64,000 nucleotides of DNA from VAZQ01 sp963739385 (GCA_963739385.1 CAVUAI010000034.1:75905-139904); one strand, 5' to 3'; shown: positions 1-10,025, numbered from the stretch's first letter. Notes: generated by a model not told the origin, from the letters alone. Numbers and translations are program-made.

Positions 1-1
1 C

Positions 2-1399
2 CGCACCGTCCTCAACCAGGCGCTGTCGCGTGCCGGTTACGAAGTGCGCTCGACCAGCAATGCCGCCACGCTGTGGCGCTGGGTCAGCCAAGGGGAGGGC
101 GATCTCGTCATCACCGATGTGGTGATGCCCGACGAGAACGCGTTCGACCTCCTGCCGCGCATCAAGAAGCTGCGGCCGGAACTGCCCGTGATCATCATGA
201 GCGCACAGAATACATTCATGACCGCGGTGCGCGCGTCCGAACGCGGCGCCTACGAATATCTGCCCAAACCGTTCGACCTCAAGGAGCTTATTGCCATCGT
301 CGGCCGCGCGCTGTCGGAACCGAAGGAGCGCGCGCGTCCGGCGGCGAAGGCGGAGGATTTCGAATCCATACCGCTGGTGGGCCGCTCGCCCGCCATGCAG
401 GAAATCTATCGGGTGCTCGCCCGGCTGATGCAGACCGACCTCACGGTCATGATCACCGGCAAATCCGGAACCGGCAAGGAATTGGTGGCGCGTGCGCTGC
501 ACGACTACGGCAAACGCCGCAGCGGTCCGTTTGTGGCCATCAACATGGCGGCGATCCCGCGCGACCTGATCGAGTCGGAACTGTTCGGCCACGAGAAGGG
601 GGCGTTTACCGGCGCCAACAGCCGCAGTTCCGGCCGCTTCGAACAGGCCGAAGGCGGTACACTGTTCCTCGACGAGATCGGCGACATGCCGATGGAGGCG
701 CAGACGCGTCTTTTGCGCGTGCTGCAGCAGGGCGAATATACCACAGTCGGGGGGCGCACGCCGATCAAGGCCGATGTGCGCATCATCGCGGCCACCAACA
801 AGGACCTGCGCATTCTCATTCAGCAGGGTTTGTTCCGCGAGGATCTCTTCTTCCGCCTCAACGTGGTGCCTTTGCGCCTGCCGCCCCTGCGCGAACGCAT
901 CGAGGATGTGCCGGACTTGATCCGCCACTTCTTCGCGCAGGTGGAACGCGAGGGCCTGCCGGCCAAGCAGCTCGACCAGGCCGCACTGGACCGGCTTAAG
1001 CGTCACCGCTGGCCGGGGAACGTGCGCGAACTTGAAAACCTGGCTCGCCGGCTCTCCGCGCTCTACCCGCAGGAAACCATTGCGGCCGCCGTCATCGATG
1101 CCGAGCTGTCGCAGCCGGCCATGGTCTCGACCACCGACGAGCCGCGAGCGGAGGAAGGCCTTTCCGCCGCCGTGGAGCGCCACCTGGCGTCCTATTTCGC
1201 TGGCTTCGGCGACGAGTTGCCTCCGCCCGGCCTCTATCACCGGGTGTTGCGGGAGATCGAGCACCCCCTCCTGTCGGTCACGCTCGCCGCCACCCGTGGC
1301 AACCAGATCCGCGCCGCCGACCTGCTCGGGGTCAATCGCAATACGTTGCGCAAGAAAATCCGCGATCTCGACATCCAGGTTTTCCGCAGCAGTAGTTGA
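2..1399 (+). CDS. ntrC: Nitrogen regulation response regulator NtrC (5' end cut by window)
   Basis: Sigma54-dependent activator that switches on nitrogen-assimilation promoters when phosphorylated by NtrB. The frame is open from base 2, so roughly the first 15 residues lie outside the window. In order: receiver domain with the phospho-acceptor Asp in ITDVVMP (nt 116-118), AAA+ domain with Walker A GKSGTGKE (near nt 460-480), the sigma54-contact loop GAFTGA (near nt 600-617), Walker B LFLDEIGD, the arginine-rich VRELENLARR segment, and a Fis-type helix-turn-helix at the C-terminus (AADLLGVNRNTLRKK). All key motifs are intact. It is followed by ntrY and ntrX, the usual alphaproteobacterial arrangement; ntrB is expected just upstream. 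Confidence 0.97.
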   Translation, partial: RTVLNQALSRAGYEVRSTSNAATLWRWVSQGEGDLVITDVVMPDENAFDLLPRIKKLRPELPVIIMSAQNTFMTAVRASERGAYEYLPKPFDLKELIAIVGRALSEPKERARPAAKAEDFESIPLVGRSPAMQEIYRVLARLMQTDLTVMITGKSGTGKELVARALHDYGKRRSGPFVAINMAAIPRDLIESELFGHEKGAFTGANSRSSGRFEQAEGGTLFLDEIGDMPMEAQTRLLRVLQQGEYTTVGGRTPIKADVRIIAATNKDLRILIQQGLFREDLFFRLNVVPLRLPPLRERIEDVPDLIRHFFAQVEREGLPAKQLDQAALDRLKRHRWPGNVRELENLARRLSALYPQETIAAAVIDAELSQPAMVSTTDEPRAEEGLSAAVERHLASYFAGFGDELPPPGLYHRVLREIEHPLLSVTLAATRGNQIRAADLLGVNRNTLRKKIRDLDIQVFRSSS

Positions 1400-1592
1400 G
1401 GCGCCGACCATGGTTTTCTGCATGGTGCCTATCGGCCACAGCCGGGTACCGCACGCCCCGGAATTGTCGCAATCCAGCAACATTGTTGTATAAAAGCATC
1501 AGTTGAGGATGCTTCGGTCGGGCTGGGGGCGCCCAAACGAGCGTGTCGGTTCACGCACGGTAGCGGGTTCCCGTTTGGGACGAGACGAGCTG

Positions 1593-3869
1593 ATGACCAA
1601 CGTCGGCCAGGCCGCCACCGCTGAACTGGTGAGCGCTGCTGCTGCTCCGGCACCGGGATGGCTCCCGCGAGCGCTTGGCCTTGGGGCGGTCGCGCTGGCC
1701 CTGCTCTCTGCCCTGGTAACCTTCGTCGTGCTCGCGGGCCTCACGCCGATCCCGCCGACCCACGAGGTCGTGGTGTCGCTCCTGGCCGCCAATGCGTTCA
1801 CGGTCTTCCTGCTCGTTCTGGTGATCGCACGCGAGGTTTGGGGCGTCGTGCAGGCGAGACGGCGCGGACGCGCGGCCGCGCGTCTCCACGTGCGTATCGT
1901 TGCCTTGTTCTCCATCATCGCCGCGGTGCCCGCTGTTCTCGTCGCCGTAGTCGCCAGCGTGACCCTCGATCGCGGCCTCGACCGCCTGTTCTCGCAGCAG
2001 ACCCAATCGATCGTCGAGAACTCGCTGATGGTCGCCGATGCCTATGTGCGCGAGCACGTCCAGTTTGCGCGCGCCGACAGCATCTCGATCGCAATCGAGC
2101 TTGCCCGTGCCAAACCTCTGTTCGACCAGTCGCGTGATCAGTTTCATCAGTTTCTCGCGGCGCAAGCATCGATCCGCGGGTTGCCCGCGGTCATGCTGCT
2201 CGACAAGGACCTCAACGTGGTCGATCAGGTCGACACGCAGGTCAACCAGACGTTCGTGAAGCCATCCACTGAAGTGCTTGCCGGCATCAACGACACCGAG
2301 CCGCAGGTCGCGATGTTCCTCGATTCCAACTACGTTGCGGCCATCATCAAGCTGCGCGGATACAAGGACATCTATCTCTACACTGCGCGCCTGCTCGATC
2401 CGCGCGTGCTTGCGCAACTGCGGGCGACGCAAGCCGGCGTTGCGCAATACGCCGATCTTTCGGCGCGTCGCGTGGGCATCCAGATCGCATTCGGACTGAT
2501 GTACACCGTGATCGCGCTGATCGTGTTGCTCTCGGCGGTCTGGATCGGGTTGAACTTCGCCAATTACCTGGTGGCACCGATCCGCCGCCTGATCGGCGCG
2601 GCCCAAGTGGTGTCGACGGGCAATCTCTACGTTCAGGTGCCGACGCGCCGCTCCGAAGGAGACCTCGCGCAACTGGGCGAAACCTTCAACAAAATGACGC
2701 AGGAGCTGCGCACCCAGCGCGACGACATTGTGCGCGCGCGCGATCTTATCGATAGTCGCCGTCGCTTCACCGAAGCCGTGCTGGCGGGAGCCAGCGCCGG
2801 GGTCATCGGCGTCGATGTCGACAGCTGCATCAGCATCCTCAACCGCTCCGCCGAGCAGCTGATCGGGTGCTCCGAAGCGGACGCGCTCGGGCGGCCGCTC
2901 ACCGAAATTGTCCCCGAGCTGGCCGATATGTTCACCGCCGCGCGCTCCGGCGTGCAGCGCCTGGTGCAGGGGCAGGTGACGATCAACCGCAACGGCCGCG
3001 AGCGCAACCTGTCTGTCCGCGTCACCAGTGAACAGTCCGGCGCGGCGGAGGGCGGCTATGTGCTGACGCTCGACGACATCACCGAGCTCGTCACCGCGCA
3101 GCGCACCTCCGCCTGGGCCGATGTCGCCCGCCGCATTGCGCACGAGATCAAGAACCCGCTCACCCCGATCCAGCTTTCCGCAGAGCGCTTGCGCCGGAAA
3201 TATGGGGGCATGATCAAGGAGGACGGGGGCATCTTCCAACAATGCACCGATACCATCGTTCGCCAGGTCGACGACATCAAGCGCATGGTGGATGAGTTCT
3301 CGCGCTTTGCCCGCATGCCGAAGCCGGTGATGGCGGCCGAGGACGTGGCCGACACGGTGCGTCAGGTCGTGTTCCTGCAACGCGTCGGCAATGCCGACAT
3401 CGACATCGACGTCGAAATTGCCGAGGATCCGATGCCTGCGCGCTTCGACCGCCGGCTCATCTCCCAGGCGCTGACGAATATCATCAAGAATGCCACCGAA
3501 GCGGTCGCCGCCGTGCCGCCCGCCGAGCTCGGCCGGGGACATATCCATGTCTGGGCCGGCCGTGACGGCGCCGACATCGTTATCGACATCATCGACAACG
3601 GCATCGGATTGCCGAAAGAGAATCGCAGCCGGTTGCTCGAGCCCTATGTCACGACGCGCGAGAAGGGTACTGGGCTCGGTCTTGCGATCGTCGGACGCAT
3701 CCTCGAGGACCACGGCGGGCGCATCGAGCTCGGCGATGCCGCGGACCGTATCCCCGGCCAGCGCGGCGCCTGGATGCGATTGCGTTTTGCCGCGGAGGGT
3801 GGTGCGGCCTCGAACGAGGTGCAGCCCGCACGTCAAGCTGAAACTCCTCACCTCGCGACGAATGTTTAA
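1593..3869 (+). CDS. ntrY: Nitrogen-sensing membrane histidine kinase NtrY
   Basis: Membrane sensor kinase paired with NtrX; NtrYX affects nitrogen and redox responses in alphaproteobacteria. 758 residues from the ATG at 1593, which gives MTNVGQAAT; the frame is open 90 nt further up, but that extension looks non-conserved. Three hydrophobic segments lie in the first 130 residues and a fourth near 295-325, enclosing a periplasmic sensor region. Then HAMP, a PAS domain, and HisKA with phospho-His near residue 517 (IAHEIKNPL). The ATPase domain shows an N box (NIIKNATEAV), DNGIGLP and GTGLGLAIV. The stop lies 3 nt before ntrX, so the two are co-transcribed. Confidence 0.96.
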   Translation: MTNVGQAATAELVSAAAAPAPGWLPRALGLGAVALALLSALVTFVVLAGLTPIPPTHEVVVSLLAANAFTVFLLVLVIAREVWGVVQARRRGRAAARLHVRIVALFSIIAAVPAVLVAVVASVTLDRGLDRLFSQQTQSIVENSLMVADAYVREHVQFARADSISIAIELARAKPLFDQSRDQFHQFLAAQASIRGLPAVMLLDKDLNVVDQVDTQVNQTFVKPSTEVLAGINDTEPQVAMFLDSNYVAAIIKLRGYKDIYLYTARLLDPRVLAQLRATQAGVAQYADLSARRVGIQIAFGLMYTVIALIVLLSAVWIGLNFANYLVAPIRRLIGAAQVVSTGNLYVQVPTRRSEGDLAQLGETFNKMTQELRTQRDDIVRARDLIDSRRRFTEAVLAGASAGVIGVDVDSCISILNRSAEQLIGCSEADALGRPLTEIVPELADMFTAARSGVQRLVQGQVTINRNGRERNLSVRVTSEQSGAAEGGYVLTLDDITELVTAQRTSAWADVARRIAHEIKNPLTPIQLSAERLRRKYGGMIKEDGGIFQQCTDTIVRQVDDIKRMVDEFSRFARMPKPVMAAEDVADTVRQVVFLQRVGNADIDIDVEIAEDPMPARFDRRLISQALTNIIKNATEAVAAVPPAELGRGHIHVWAGRDGADIVIDIIDNGIGLPKENRSRLLEPYVTTREKGTGLGLAIVGRILEDHGGRIELGDAADRIPGQRGAWMRLRFAAEGGAASNEVQPARQAETPHLATNV

Positions 3870-3872
3870 ACC

Positions 3873-5237
3873 ATGGCCGATGACATCCTTATTGTTGACG
3901 ACGAAGCGGATATCCGAGAGCTGGTTTCGGGCATCCTGCAGGACGAAGGCTTCATCACCCGCTCCGCGCGCGACAGCGACGATGCGCTCGCTCACGTCGC
4001 GAGCCGCAGACCCAACCTGGTCTTCCTCGACATCTGGCTGCAGGGCAGCCGGCTCGACGGGCTGCAGCTGCTCGATGCGATGAAAGGGCAGCACCCGGAG
4101 CTTCCGATCGTGATGATTTCGGGCCATGGCAATATCGAGACCGCCGTCGCCGCCATCAAGCAGGGCGCCTACGACTTCATCGAGAAGCCGTTCAAGGCCG
4201 ACCGCCTGGTCCTGGTCGCTCAGCGCGCGCTCGAGACCTCCCGCCTCAAGCGTGAGGTCAAGGCGCTCAAGCAGTTGTCGCCTTCGACGTTGGTGGGCAA
4301 GTCGTCGTCGATGAACCAGCTGCGTCAGACGGTCGAAAAGATCTCTCCAACCAACAGCCGCATTCTGATCGTGGGGCCCGCCGGGGCCGGGAAGGAATTG
4401 GCGGCGCGTGCAATCCACGGCCAGTCCTCCCGCGCCAACGGGCCGTTCATCGTGATCAATGCGGCGGCAATGATGCCGGAGCGCATGGAGCTCGAATTGT
4501 TCGGCGTCGAGCAGCCTGTCGACGGGCAAGGTCGCAAGGTCGGCGCCCTTGAGGAAGCGCACGGCGGCACCCTCTTCATCGACGAGATCGCCGACATGCC
4601 GCGCGAGACCCAGAACAAGATCCTGCGGGTGCTGGTGGAGCAGACCTTCCAGCGCGTCGGCGGCACCCAAAAAATCCAGGTCGATGTGCGCATCATCTCC
4701 TCGACGGGGCGCAACATCGAAGCCGAGATCGCCGCCGGAAAGTTTCGCGAAGACCTCTATCACCGGCTTTCGGTCGTGCCGATGCGGGTGCCGCCGCTGG
4801 CCGAGCGCCGCGAGGACATCCCGCAGCTGATCGAATATTTCATGGAGCAGATCTCGCTTGGGACCGGTCTGCCCAAACGTCTGATCGGCGAGGATGCCAT
4901 GGCGGTGCTGCAATCGCACGACTGGCCGGGCAACGTGCGCCAGTTGCGCAACAACGTGGAGCGGCTGATGATTCTCGCCGGGGGAGACCCGGAGGCCGTG
5001 ATCAATGCGGACATGCTGCCGCCGGACGTCGGCTCCATGGTTCCCTCTATGCCAGGCGGCGATGGCGGCGAACATCTCATGGGACTGCCGTTGCGCGACG
5101 CGCGTGAAGTGTTCGAACGCGAATATCTCGTGGCCCAGATCAGCCGGTTCGGCGGCAATATCTCGCGCACGGCCGAATTCGTCGGCATGGAGCGCTCGGC
5201 GCTCCATCGCAAGCTCAAAGCGCTGGGAATCGACTGA
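3873..5237 (+). CDS. ntrX: Response regulator NtrX
   Basis: Response regulator partner of NtrY, 454 residues. Receiver domain with acidic pair DD (residues 9-10) and phospho-acceptor Asp53 (FLDIW); AAA+ domain with Walker A-like GPAGAGKE and Walker B LFIDEIAD; Fis-type HTH at the end (ISRTAEFVGMERSALHRK). Where NtrC has GAFTGA this protein has a different loop (ELFGVEQPVDGQG), so sigma54 contact is not expected. That is typical of NtrX, which can act with sigma70. It starts 3 nt after ntrY. In many relatives trkA follows ntrX; here a transaminase gene follows instead. Confidence 0.96.
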   Translation: MADDILIVDDEADIRELVSGILQDEGFITRSARDSDDALAHVASRRPNLVFLDIWLQGSRLDGLQLLDAMKGQHPELPIVMISGHGNIETAVAAIKQGAYDFIEKPFKADRLVLVAQRALETSRLKREVKALKQLSPSTLVGKSSSMNQLRQTVEKISPTNSRILIVGPAGAGKELAARAIHGQSSRANGPFIVINAAAMMPERMELELFGVEQPVDGQGRKVGALEEAHGGTLFIDEIADMPRETQNKILRVLVEQTFQRVGGTQKIQVDVRIISSTGRNIEAEIAAGKFREDLYHRLSVVPMRVPPLAERREDIPQLIEYFMEQISLGTGLPKRLIGEDAMAVLQSHDWPGNVRQLRNNVERLMILAGGDPEAVINADMLPPDVGSMVPSMPGGDGGEHLMGLPLRDAREVFEREYLVAQISRFGGNISRTAEFVGMERSALHRKLKALGID

Positions 5238-5330
5238 GGTCCGGCGCCCGCGGGGCGGACGGACGACGGAAAGCGGGAACCTCATGCCTTATTCATCGCC
5301 CGTCCTCTGCCTTGCATGGTCCGTGCAGTG

Positions 5331-6191
5331 ATGTCCCGCATCGCCTATGTGAACGGCCGCTACCTGGCGCATCGCGCGGCAACTGTTCATATCGAAGATC
5401 GCGGCTACCAGTTCTCCGACGGCGTCTACGAAGTCTGCGAGGTGAGAGGGGGCTGCCTTATCGACCAGCGGCGGCATCTGGCCCGCCTCAAACGCTCGCT
5501 CGATGAGCTGGACATGGCGATGCCGATGCCGGAGGCTGCGCTCGCAGTCGTCATGCACGAATGCGTGCGGCGCAACCGCGTGCGCGACGGTATCGTGTAT
5601 CTGCAGGTCACCCGCGGGGTCGCGCGCCGCGACCATGGTTTTCCGCCCGCCGGAACCCATCCCAGTGTCGTGGTCACGGCCCGCATTATCGACCTCGCGG
5701 GCAACGAGCGGGTCGCAGCCGAGGGCATGGCGGTCATCACCGTCCCCGACAATCGCTGGGACCGGGTCGACATCAAGTCGATTTCCTTGCTGCCCAACGT
5801 GCTGGCGAAACAGGCGGCGCGCGAGCAGGGGGCGAAGGAAGCATGGTTCGTGGACCGCAACGGGCATGTCACGGAGGGGTCGTCGAGCAATGCCTGGATC
5901 GTCACCAGGAATGGCAGGGTGGTCACCCGGCCGGTCGATAACGGAATTTTACGGGGCATTACCAGGACCGTGCTGATCGACGTCATCAAGGCCCAGGGCC
6001 TGGAGCTGGAGGAGCGGCCTTTCACGGTCGAGGAGGCCTACGGGGCGCGCGAAGCCTTCCTGACGTCGGCCAGCCAGATCGTCATGCCGGTTGTTCGTAT
6101 CGACGACCGGCCGGTCGGAAATGGTGCCCCGGGCTCGATCGCAACCGCGCTGCGGGCAGAATTCCACCGCCATGCGGAGTGGACCTCATAG
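5331..6191 (+). CDS. dat: D-amino-acid transaminase (PLP fold type IV)
   Basis: Interconverts D-alanine and 2-oxo acids with D-glutamate, supplying D-amino acids for peptidoglycan. 286 residues from ATG 5331 (MSRIAYVNGRY); another ATG at 5316 adds five residues and cannot be excluded. Family marks are the N-terminal AYVNGRYL and EDRGYQFSDGVYEV, the PLP lysine near residue 149 in DIKSISLLPNVLAKQ, and the cofactor-phosphate loops GHVTEGSSSNAW and LTSASQIVMPV. Branched-chain transaminase is the main alternative in this fold; the D-alanine assignment rests on overall pattern and the position before hfq. Confidence 0.88.
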   Translation: MSRIAYVNGRYLAHRAATVHIEDRGYQFSDGVYEVCEVRGGCLIDQRRHLARLKRSLDELDMAMPMPEAALAVVMHECVRRNRVRDGIVYLQVTRGVARRDHGFPPAGTHPSVVVTARIIDLAGNERVAAEGMAVITVPDNRWDRVDIKSISLLPNVLAKQAAREQGAKEAWFVDRNGHVTEGSSSNAWIVTRNGRVVTRPVDNGILRGITRTVLIDVIKAQGLELEERPFTVEEAYGAREAFLTSASQIVMPVVRIDDRPVGNGAPGSIATALRAEFHRHAEWTS

Positions 6192-6368
6192 AGCCTTGCC
6201 CCTGCCAGGGCAGTGTCTGCCCCCAACTTGTGCTTGCGCCGCCCGCAGACGTGCCTTGTAATGCCCGAGTCCGGGTCTTTCGGTTGTGCAAGGCTAGAAA
6301 ATGGGCACAGCGACCCGGCAATAAGTCTCGCGGGAAGGGGCCTGCGAGCGAAAAAACGGAACGACACA

Positions 6369-6629
6369 ATGGCGGCAGACCGCTCACAAAATCTTCAAGA
6401 CACCTTCCTCAATCATGTCCGCAAGAACAAAACCCCGCTCACGATCTTTCTCGTGAACGGGGTGAAGCTGCAAGGCGTGGTGACCTGGTTTGATAACTTC
6501 TGCGTGCTGCTGCGACGCGATGGGCACTCGCAACTCGTCTACAAGCACGCCATCTCTACGATCATGCCGGGTCACCCGATCCAGCTGTTCGAAGGGGCCG
6601 AGGAAGTGGCGGCCGTGGACAAGGCCTGA
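6369..6629 (+). CDS. hfq: RNA chaperone Hfq
   Basis: Sm-like hexameric RNA chaperone that pairs small RNAs with mRNAs. 86 residues from ATG 6369 (MAADRSQNLQDTFLN); a longer open frame upstream does not look conserved. The Sm1 region (NKTPLTIFLVNGVKLQGVVTWFDNF) and the Sm2 signature YKHAIST are intact. hflX follows immediately, a pair kept across alphaproteobacteria. The 177 bp upstream of the start probably carry the promoter and leader. Confidence 0.97.
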   Translation: MAADRSQNLQDTFLNHVRKNKTPLTIFLVNGVKLQGVVTWFDNFCVLLRRDGHSQLVYKHAISTIMPGHPIQLFEGAEEVAAVDKA

Positions 6630-8015
6630 TTGGAACCGCGCCGTTTCGATAGCCACAGCGACCGACTGAGCCCGCACAAAGGCTCGGAGACGGGGCGCGC
6701 CATCGTCGTAGAGCCGCATCTGCGCGGTCGATCGCATGCGGCCGTGGAGTCGCGTGCCAAAGCGGCATTGCGCTCACCCGAAGCCAGGCTCGACGAGGCG
6801 GTCGGGCTCGCGCGCGCCATCGATCTCAACGTAGCGTCGTCCGGCATCGTGCCGCTCGCCGACATCCGGCCGGCGACCTTCGTCGGCAAGGGCAAGGTCG
6901 ACGAGATCGCCGGCCTCGTCAAAGGTGAAGAGGCCGGCATCGTGGTCATGGACTGCGCGCTCTCGCCGGTGCAGCAGCGCAATCTCGAAAAGGCCTGGGG
7001 GGCGAAGGTGCTCGATCGCACCGGGTTGATCCTGGAAATCTTCGGTCGCCGTGCCCGCACCCGCGAAGGCGCCCTGCAGGTCGAGCTTGCGCATCTCACC
7101 TACCAGAAGAGCCGGCTGGTGCGCTCCTGGACCCATCTCGAGCGTCAGCGCGGAGGCTTCGGCTTCCTCGGGGGGCCCGGCGAGACCCAGATCGAATCGG
7201 ACCGGCGGATGCTCGAGGAGCGCATCGCGCGCATCGAGACCGAGCTCGACAAGGTCAAGAGGACGCGCAAGCTCCACCGCGACAGCCGCAAACGCGTGCC
7301 ATATCCGATTGTTGCGCTCGTGGGCTACACCAATGCCGGCAAGTCGACGCTGTTCAACCGCATGACCCGGGCGAGCGTGCTCTCGGCCGACATGCTGTTC
7401 GCGACCCTGGACCCGACGCTGCGCGCGCTCGAGTTGCCGAACGGGCTGCGGGCGATCCTCTCCGACACCGTCGGGTTCATCTCGGACCTGCCGACGATGC
7501 TGGTAGCGGCGTTTCGCGCGACGCTGGAGGAGGTCATCGAGGCCGACCTCATCGTGCACGTGCATGACGTATCGCACGCCGACGCCGAAGCGCAATCGCA
7601 GGACGTCGAGGAGGTGCTGGGACAACTCGGAATCGCGGCACGGGACGGGGCACGACTGATCGAGGTTTGGAACAAGGTCGACCAGCTCGACGCCGAGGCT
7701 CATGCCCGCGTGCGCAATCGCGCCGACCGCCAGCCGGCCGGGAGGCGGCCGGTGCTGGTGTCGGCACTGACCGGGGAGGGGCTCGATCGCCTCGCCGGCG
7801 AGATCGAGACACGGCTCGCCGCCCACCGGGTGACGCTCGACCTCGTGCTCGATGTCGCTGATGGTGCCGGCGTGAGCTGGCTCCACCGTCACACCGAAGT
7901 CATGACCCAGGCGCTGCGTGAGGATGGCGCCCTCGCGATCACGGTGCGCGCCGACCCGACGAACGCGGCCAAGGCGCAGGCCAAGTTCAGCCGTTCCGAA
8001 GCGTCCTCGCACTGA
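6630..8015 (+). CDS. hflX: Ribosome-associated GTPase HflX
   Basis: GTPase that binds 50S subunits and rescues or splits ribosomes under stress. 461 residues from a TTG directly abutting the hfq stop, so translation is probably coupled to hfq; a later start is possible because no clear ribosome-binding site is seen. The N-terminal HflX domain contains the family signature GGPGETQIE. The G domain has G1 GYTNAGKST (about residue 231), G3 SDTVGFI and G4 NKVD. Length and order are normal for HflX. Confidence 0.94.
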   Translation: MEPRRFDSHSDRLSPHKGSETGRAIVVEPHLRGRSHAAVESRAKAALRSPEARLDEAVGLARAIDLNVASSGIVPLADIRPATFVGKGKVDEIAGLVKGEEAGIVVMDCALSPVQQRNLEKAWGAKVLDRTGLILEIFGRRARTREGALQVELAHLTYQKSRLVRSWTHLERQRGGFGFLGGPGETQIESDRRMLEERIARIETELDKVKRTRKLHRDSRKRVPYPIVALVGYTNAGKSTLFNRMTRASVLSADMLFATLDPTLRALELPNGLRAILSDTVGFISDLPTMLVAAFRATLEEVIEADLIVHVHDVSHADAEAQSQDVEEVLGQLGIAARDGARLIEVWNKVDQLDAEAHARVRNRADRQPAGRRPVLVSALTGEGLDRLAGEIETRLAAHRVTLDLVLDVADGAGVSWLHRHTEVMTQALREDGALAITVRADPTNAAKAQAKFSRSEASSH

Positions 8016-8041
8016 GCATAGGCAAGAGGTGCCGGAGCTCC

Positions 8042-9046
8042 ATGGAGCGCTTGTCGCGAGCTGGCATCGTCGCTGCTGTGGCAGCGCTGCTTGGCATTCT
8101 ATCTGCATCGGCGGCGCCCGGTCAGACGCTCAAGCTGCGCTATGGTCAGGCCTATTCCGCTGCGCGCAGCATCTTTTCGTTGCCCGTTGCGGTCGCCGCC
8201 GGGCAGGGCCTGTTTGCCCGCGAAGGACTTCAGGTGGAGATATTGCAGCCCATCCCGGGCGGCGCCGACCACCAGATCACCGCCCTGCATAACGACGGCG
8301 TCGACCTGACCCACGTCGCCACGCCGTTTCTCATCCGCGCCGCGCTCAAGGGCTCCGACGCCGTCGCAATCGCGGCCGAGTTCAACAACCCGATCTACAG
8401 CCTGATCGCCAAGCCGGAGATCACGAGCGTGGCTGGTCTCAAGGGAAAGCTGGTCGGACTGGCCGATGAATATGGCACCATCTCGTTGTCGACACGCAAG
8501 CTGATGGCGCAGCACGGCCTGCACCGTGGCGAGTTCGGTGTCCGCGTCATCGAGGGCACGTCAGGTCGCTGGGCGTGCCTGCGTCGCGGCGACTGCGATG
8601 CGGTCGTGCTGGGGCAGCCGCAGGACTTGATCGCAATCGAGCAGGGCTACCGGCTGCTCGGTACCTCGAACGAAGCGGTGCCGGAGCTGCTCTACACCGT
8701 CACGGCGGTCCGGCGCTCCTTCGCGGAGGCCAACAAGGATGCCGTGACGCGCTATGTGCGCGCGCTCGCCGCCGCGTTCGATTTTATCCGTGACGGCGGC
8801 AACCGCGAGCGCGTCGTGCGTACCGTCATGCAAAGCACGAATTCGTCGGAAGCGATTGCGGAGCAGACGTTGGATCTGTTTTTCAAGCCGGAACGCGGGG
8901 TACTGCCCAAACGCGGTGAGCTCGATCTCAAGGGGCTCGAGCAGGTGATCGCGATGCTGGGCGAAGCGGGTGCGCTCAAGCCGCCGTTGCCATCGGCGGC
9001 GCAGTTCGTGGATCAGCAATATCTGCGGCAGGCGGGGATAGAGTAG
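8042..9046 (+). CDS. NMT1/SsuA-type ABC solute-binding protein
   Basis: Periplasmic binding protein of the NMT1/THI5-like superfamily, which carries riboflavin and pyrimidine precursors, sulfonates and other small organics. 334 residues with a Sec signal peptide (hydrophobic AAVAALLGILSASAAPG). GGAG lies about 5 nt before the ATG. Mature-region marks are VAVAAGQGLFAREGLQVEI near the start and a periplasmic-domain YVRALAAAFDFI helix. No permease or ATPase gene lies beside it, so it is an orphan here. Substrate unknown. Confidence 0.8.
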   Translation: MERLSRAGIVAAVAALLGILSASAAPGQTLKLRYGQAYSAARSIFSLPVAVAAGQGLFAREGLQVEILQPIPGGADHQITALHNDGVDLTHVATPFLIRAALKGSDAVAIAAEFNNPIYSLIAKPEITSVAGLKGKLVGLADEYGTISLSTRKLMAQHGLHRGEFGVRVIEGTSGRWACLRRGDCDAVVLGQPQDLIAIEQGYRLLGTSNEAVPELLYTVTAVRRSFAEANKDAVTRYVRALAAAFDFIRDGGNRERVVRTVMQSTNSSEAIAEQTLDLFFKPERGVLPKRGELDLKGLEQVIAMLGEAGALKPPLPSAAQFVDQQYLRQAGIE

Positions 9047-9053
9047 CGCGCAT

Positions 9054-10025
9054 CTAATAGCGTTCGATGCCCTTGAGATCGACCACCCGGCTCCAGCGCG
9101 CGGTGTCGCGCGCGATATAGTCCTGCATTTGCTCGGGCGTGGACGGCATCGGCACGTTGCCGACGCCCGCGAGCCGTTCGCGAATCTCGGGCAGGCTCAG
9201 GATTTCCCCGACCTCGTAATTGAGACGATCGACGATCGGGCGCGGAGTGCCGCCGGGGGCAGCCAGTCCGAGCCACGACATCACTTCGAAGCCTGGAAGA
9301 GTTTCGGCGATGGCGGGGATGTCGGGCTGCAGTTCGAACCGCTTGCGCGAGGATACCGCCAGACCGCGCAGCGTGCCGCCCTTGATCTGGGCGAATGCAA
9401 TCGTGCCGGTTTCGATCATCACGTCGAGGCGGCCGCCCAGCAGGTCCTGCACGATCTGGGTATTGCCCCGGTAGGGGATGCCGCGCAGCGACGTCCCGGC
9501 CTCGACATTGATCAGCTCACCGGTCAGGTGGTGCACGCTGCCCGGCAGGTTCATGCCAAACGTGATGTCGAAGGGAGCAGCCTTGGCGCGGGCAATGAGA
9601 TCGCCGAAGGATTTGATCGGTGAATTCTGTGCGGTCGCGACCACCATGGGATAGCCGGAGACCAGCGTAATGAATGCGAAATCCTTGATCGAATCGTAGG
9701 GAAGTGACTTGGCGACGGCCGCTCGCGCCGAAAACGCCCCCGTCAACATGCTGATCAGATAGCCGTCGGGCTGTGACTTTGCCACGGTGTTCCAGGCCGC
9801 CACGCCGGTGGTCGCCGAGTTCTCAACCACCACGGCCTGGCGTAGCCGCTCGCTGAGCTTCTCCGCGATGAGCCGGCTCACGAAATCGGGGCTGCCGCCC
9901 GCCGGGGTTCCGGTCACGATCCTGACGGTGCGCGCCGGCCATTGGTCGGCGGCGAGGGGCGAGGCCAGCGTTGCACCGATGAGGCCGGCGAAGAGGCACA
10001 GGAGTGATCGGATCGGAGAGATCAT
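9054..10025 (-). CDS. Tripartite tricarboxylate transporter binding protein (TctC/Bug family)
   Basis: Periplasmic binding protein of the TctC (Bug) family, 323 residues from ATG 10025. Signal peptide MISPIRSLLCLFAGLIGATL ending near ASPLAADQWP. Family features: WPARTVRIVTGTPAGGSPDFVSR at the mature N-terminus and AAPGGTPRPIVDRLN near the C-terminus. It is convergent with the preceding gene (7 nt between stops). TctA/TctB membrane subunits are absent, as is common in taxa with many orphan Bug proteins. Ligand unknown, probably a carboxylate. Confidence 0.88.
   Translation of the reverse strand: MISPIRSLLCLFAGLIGATLASPLAADQWPARTVRIVTGTPAGGSPDFVSRLIAEKLSERLRQAVVVENSATTGVAAWNTVAKSQPDGYLISMLTGAFSARAAVAKSLPYDSIKDFAFITLVSGYPMVVATAQNSPIKSFGDLIARAKAAPFDITFGMNLPGSVHHLTGELINVEAGTSLRGIPYRGNTQIVQDLLGGRLDVMIETGTIAFAQIKGGTLRGLAVSSRKRFELQPDIPAIAETLPGFEVMSWLGLAAPGGTPRPIVDRLNYEVGEILSLPEIRERLAGVGNVPMPSTPEQMQDYIARDTARWSRVVDLKGIERY

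Noticed and set aside
3873..5237. NtrX as a second NtrC-type sigma54 activator
   Set aside because: The GAFTGA loop is absent and the gene sits directly after ntrY.
1551..5285. Very long minus-strand open frame opposite ntrY-ntrX
   Set aside because: Shadow of high-GC coding DNA; His/Arg/Asp-rich composition and no family, while both plus-strand genes are fully conserved.
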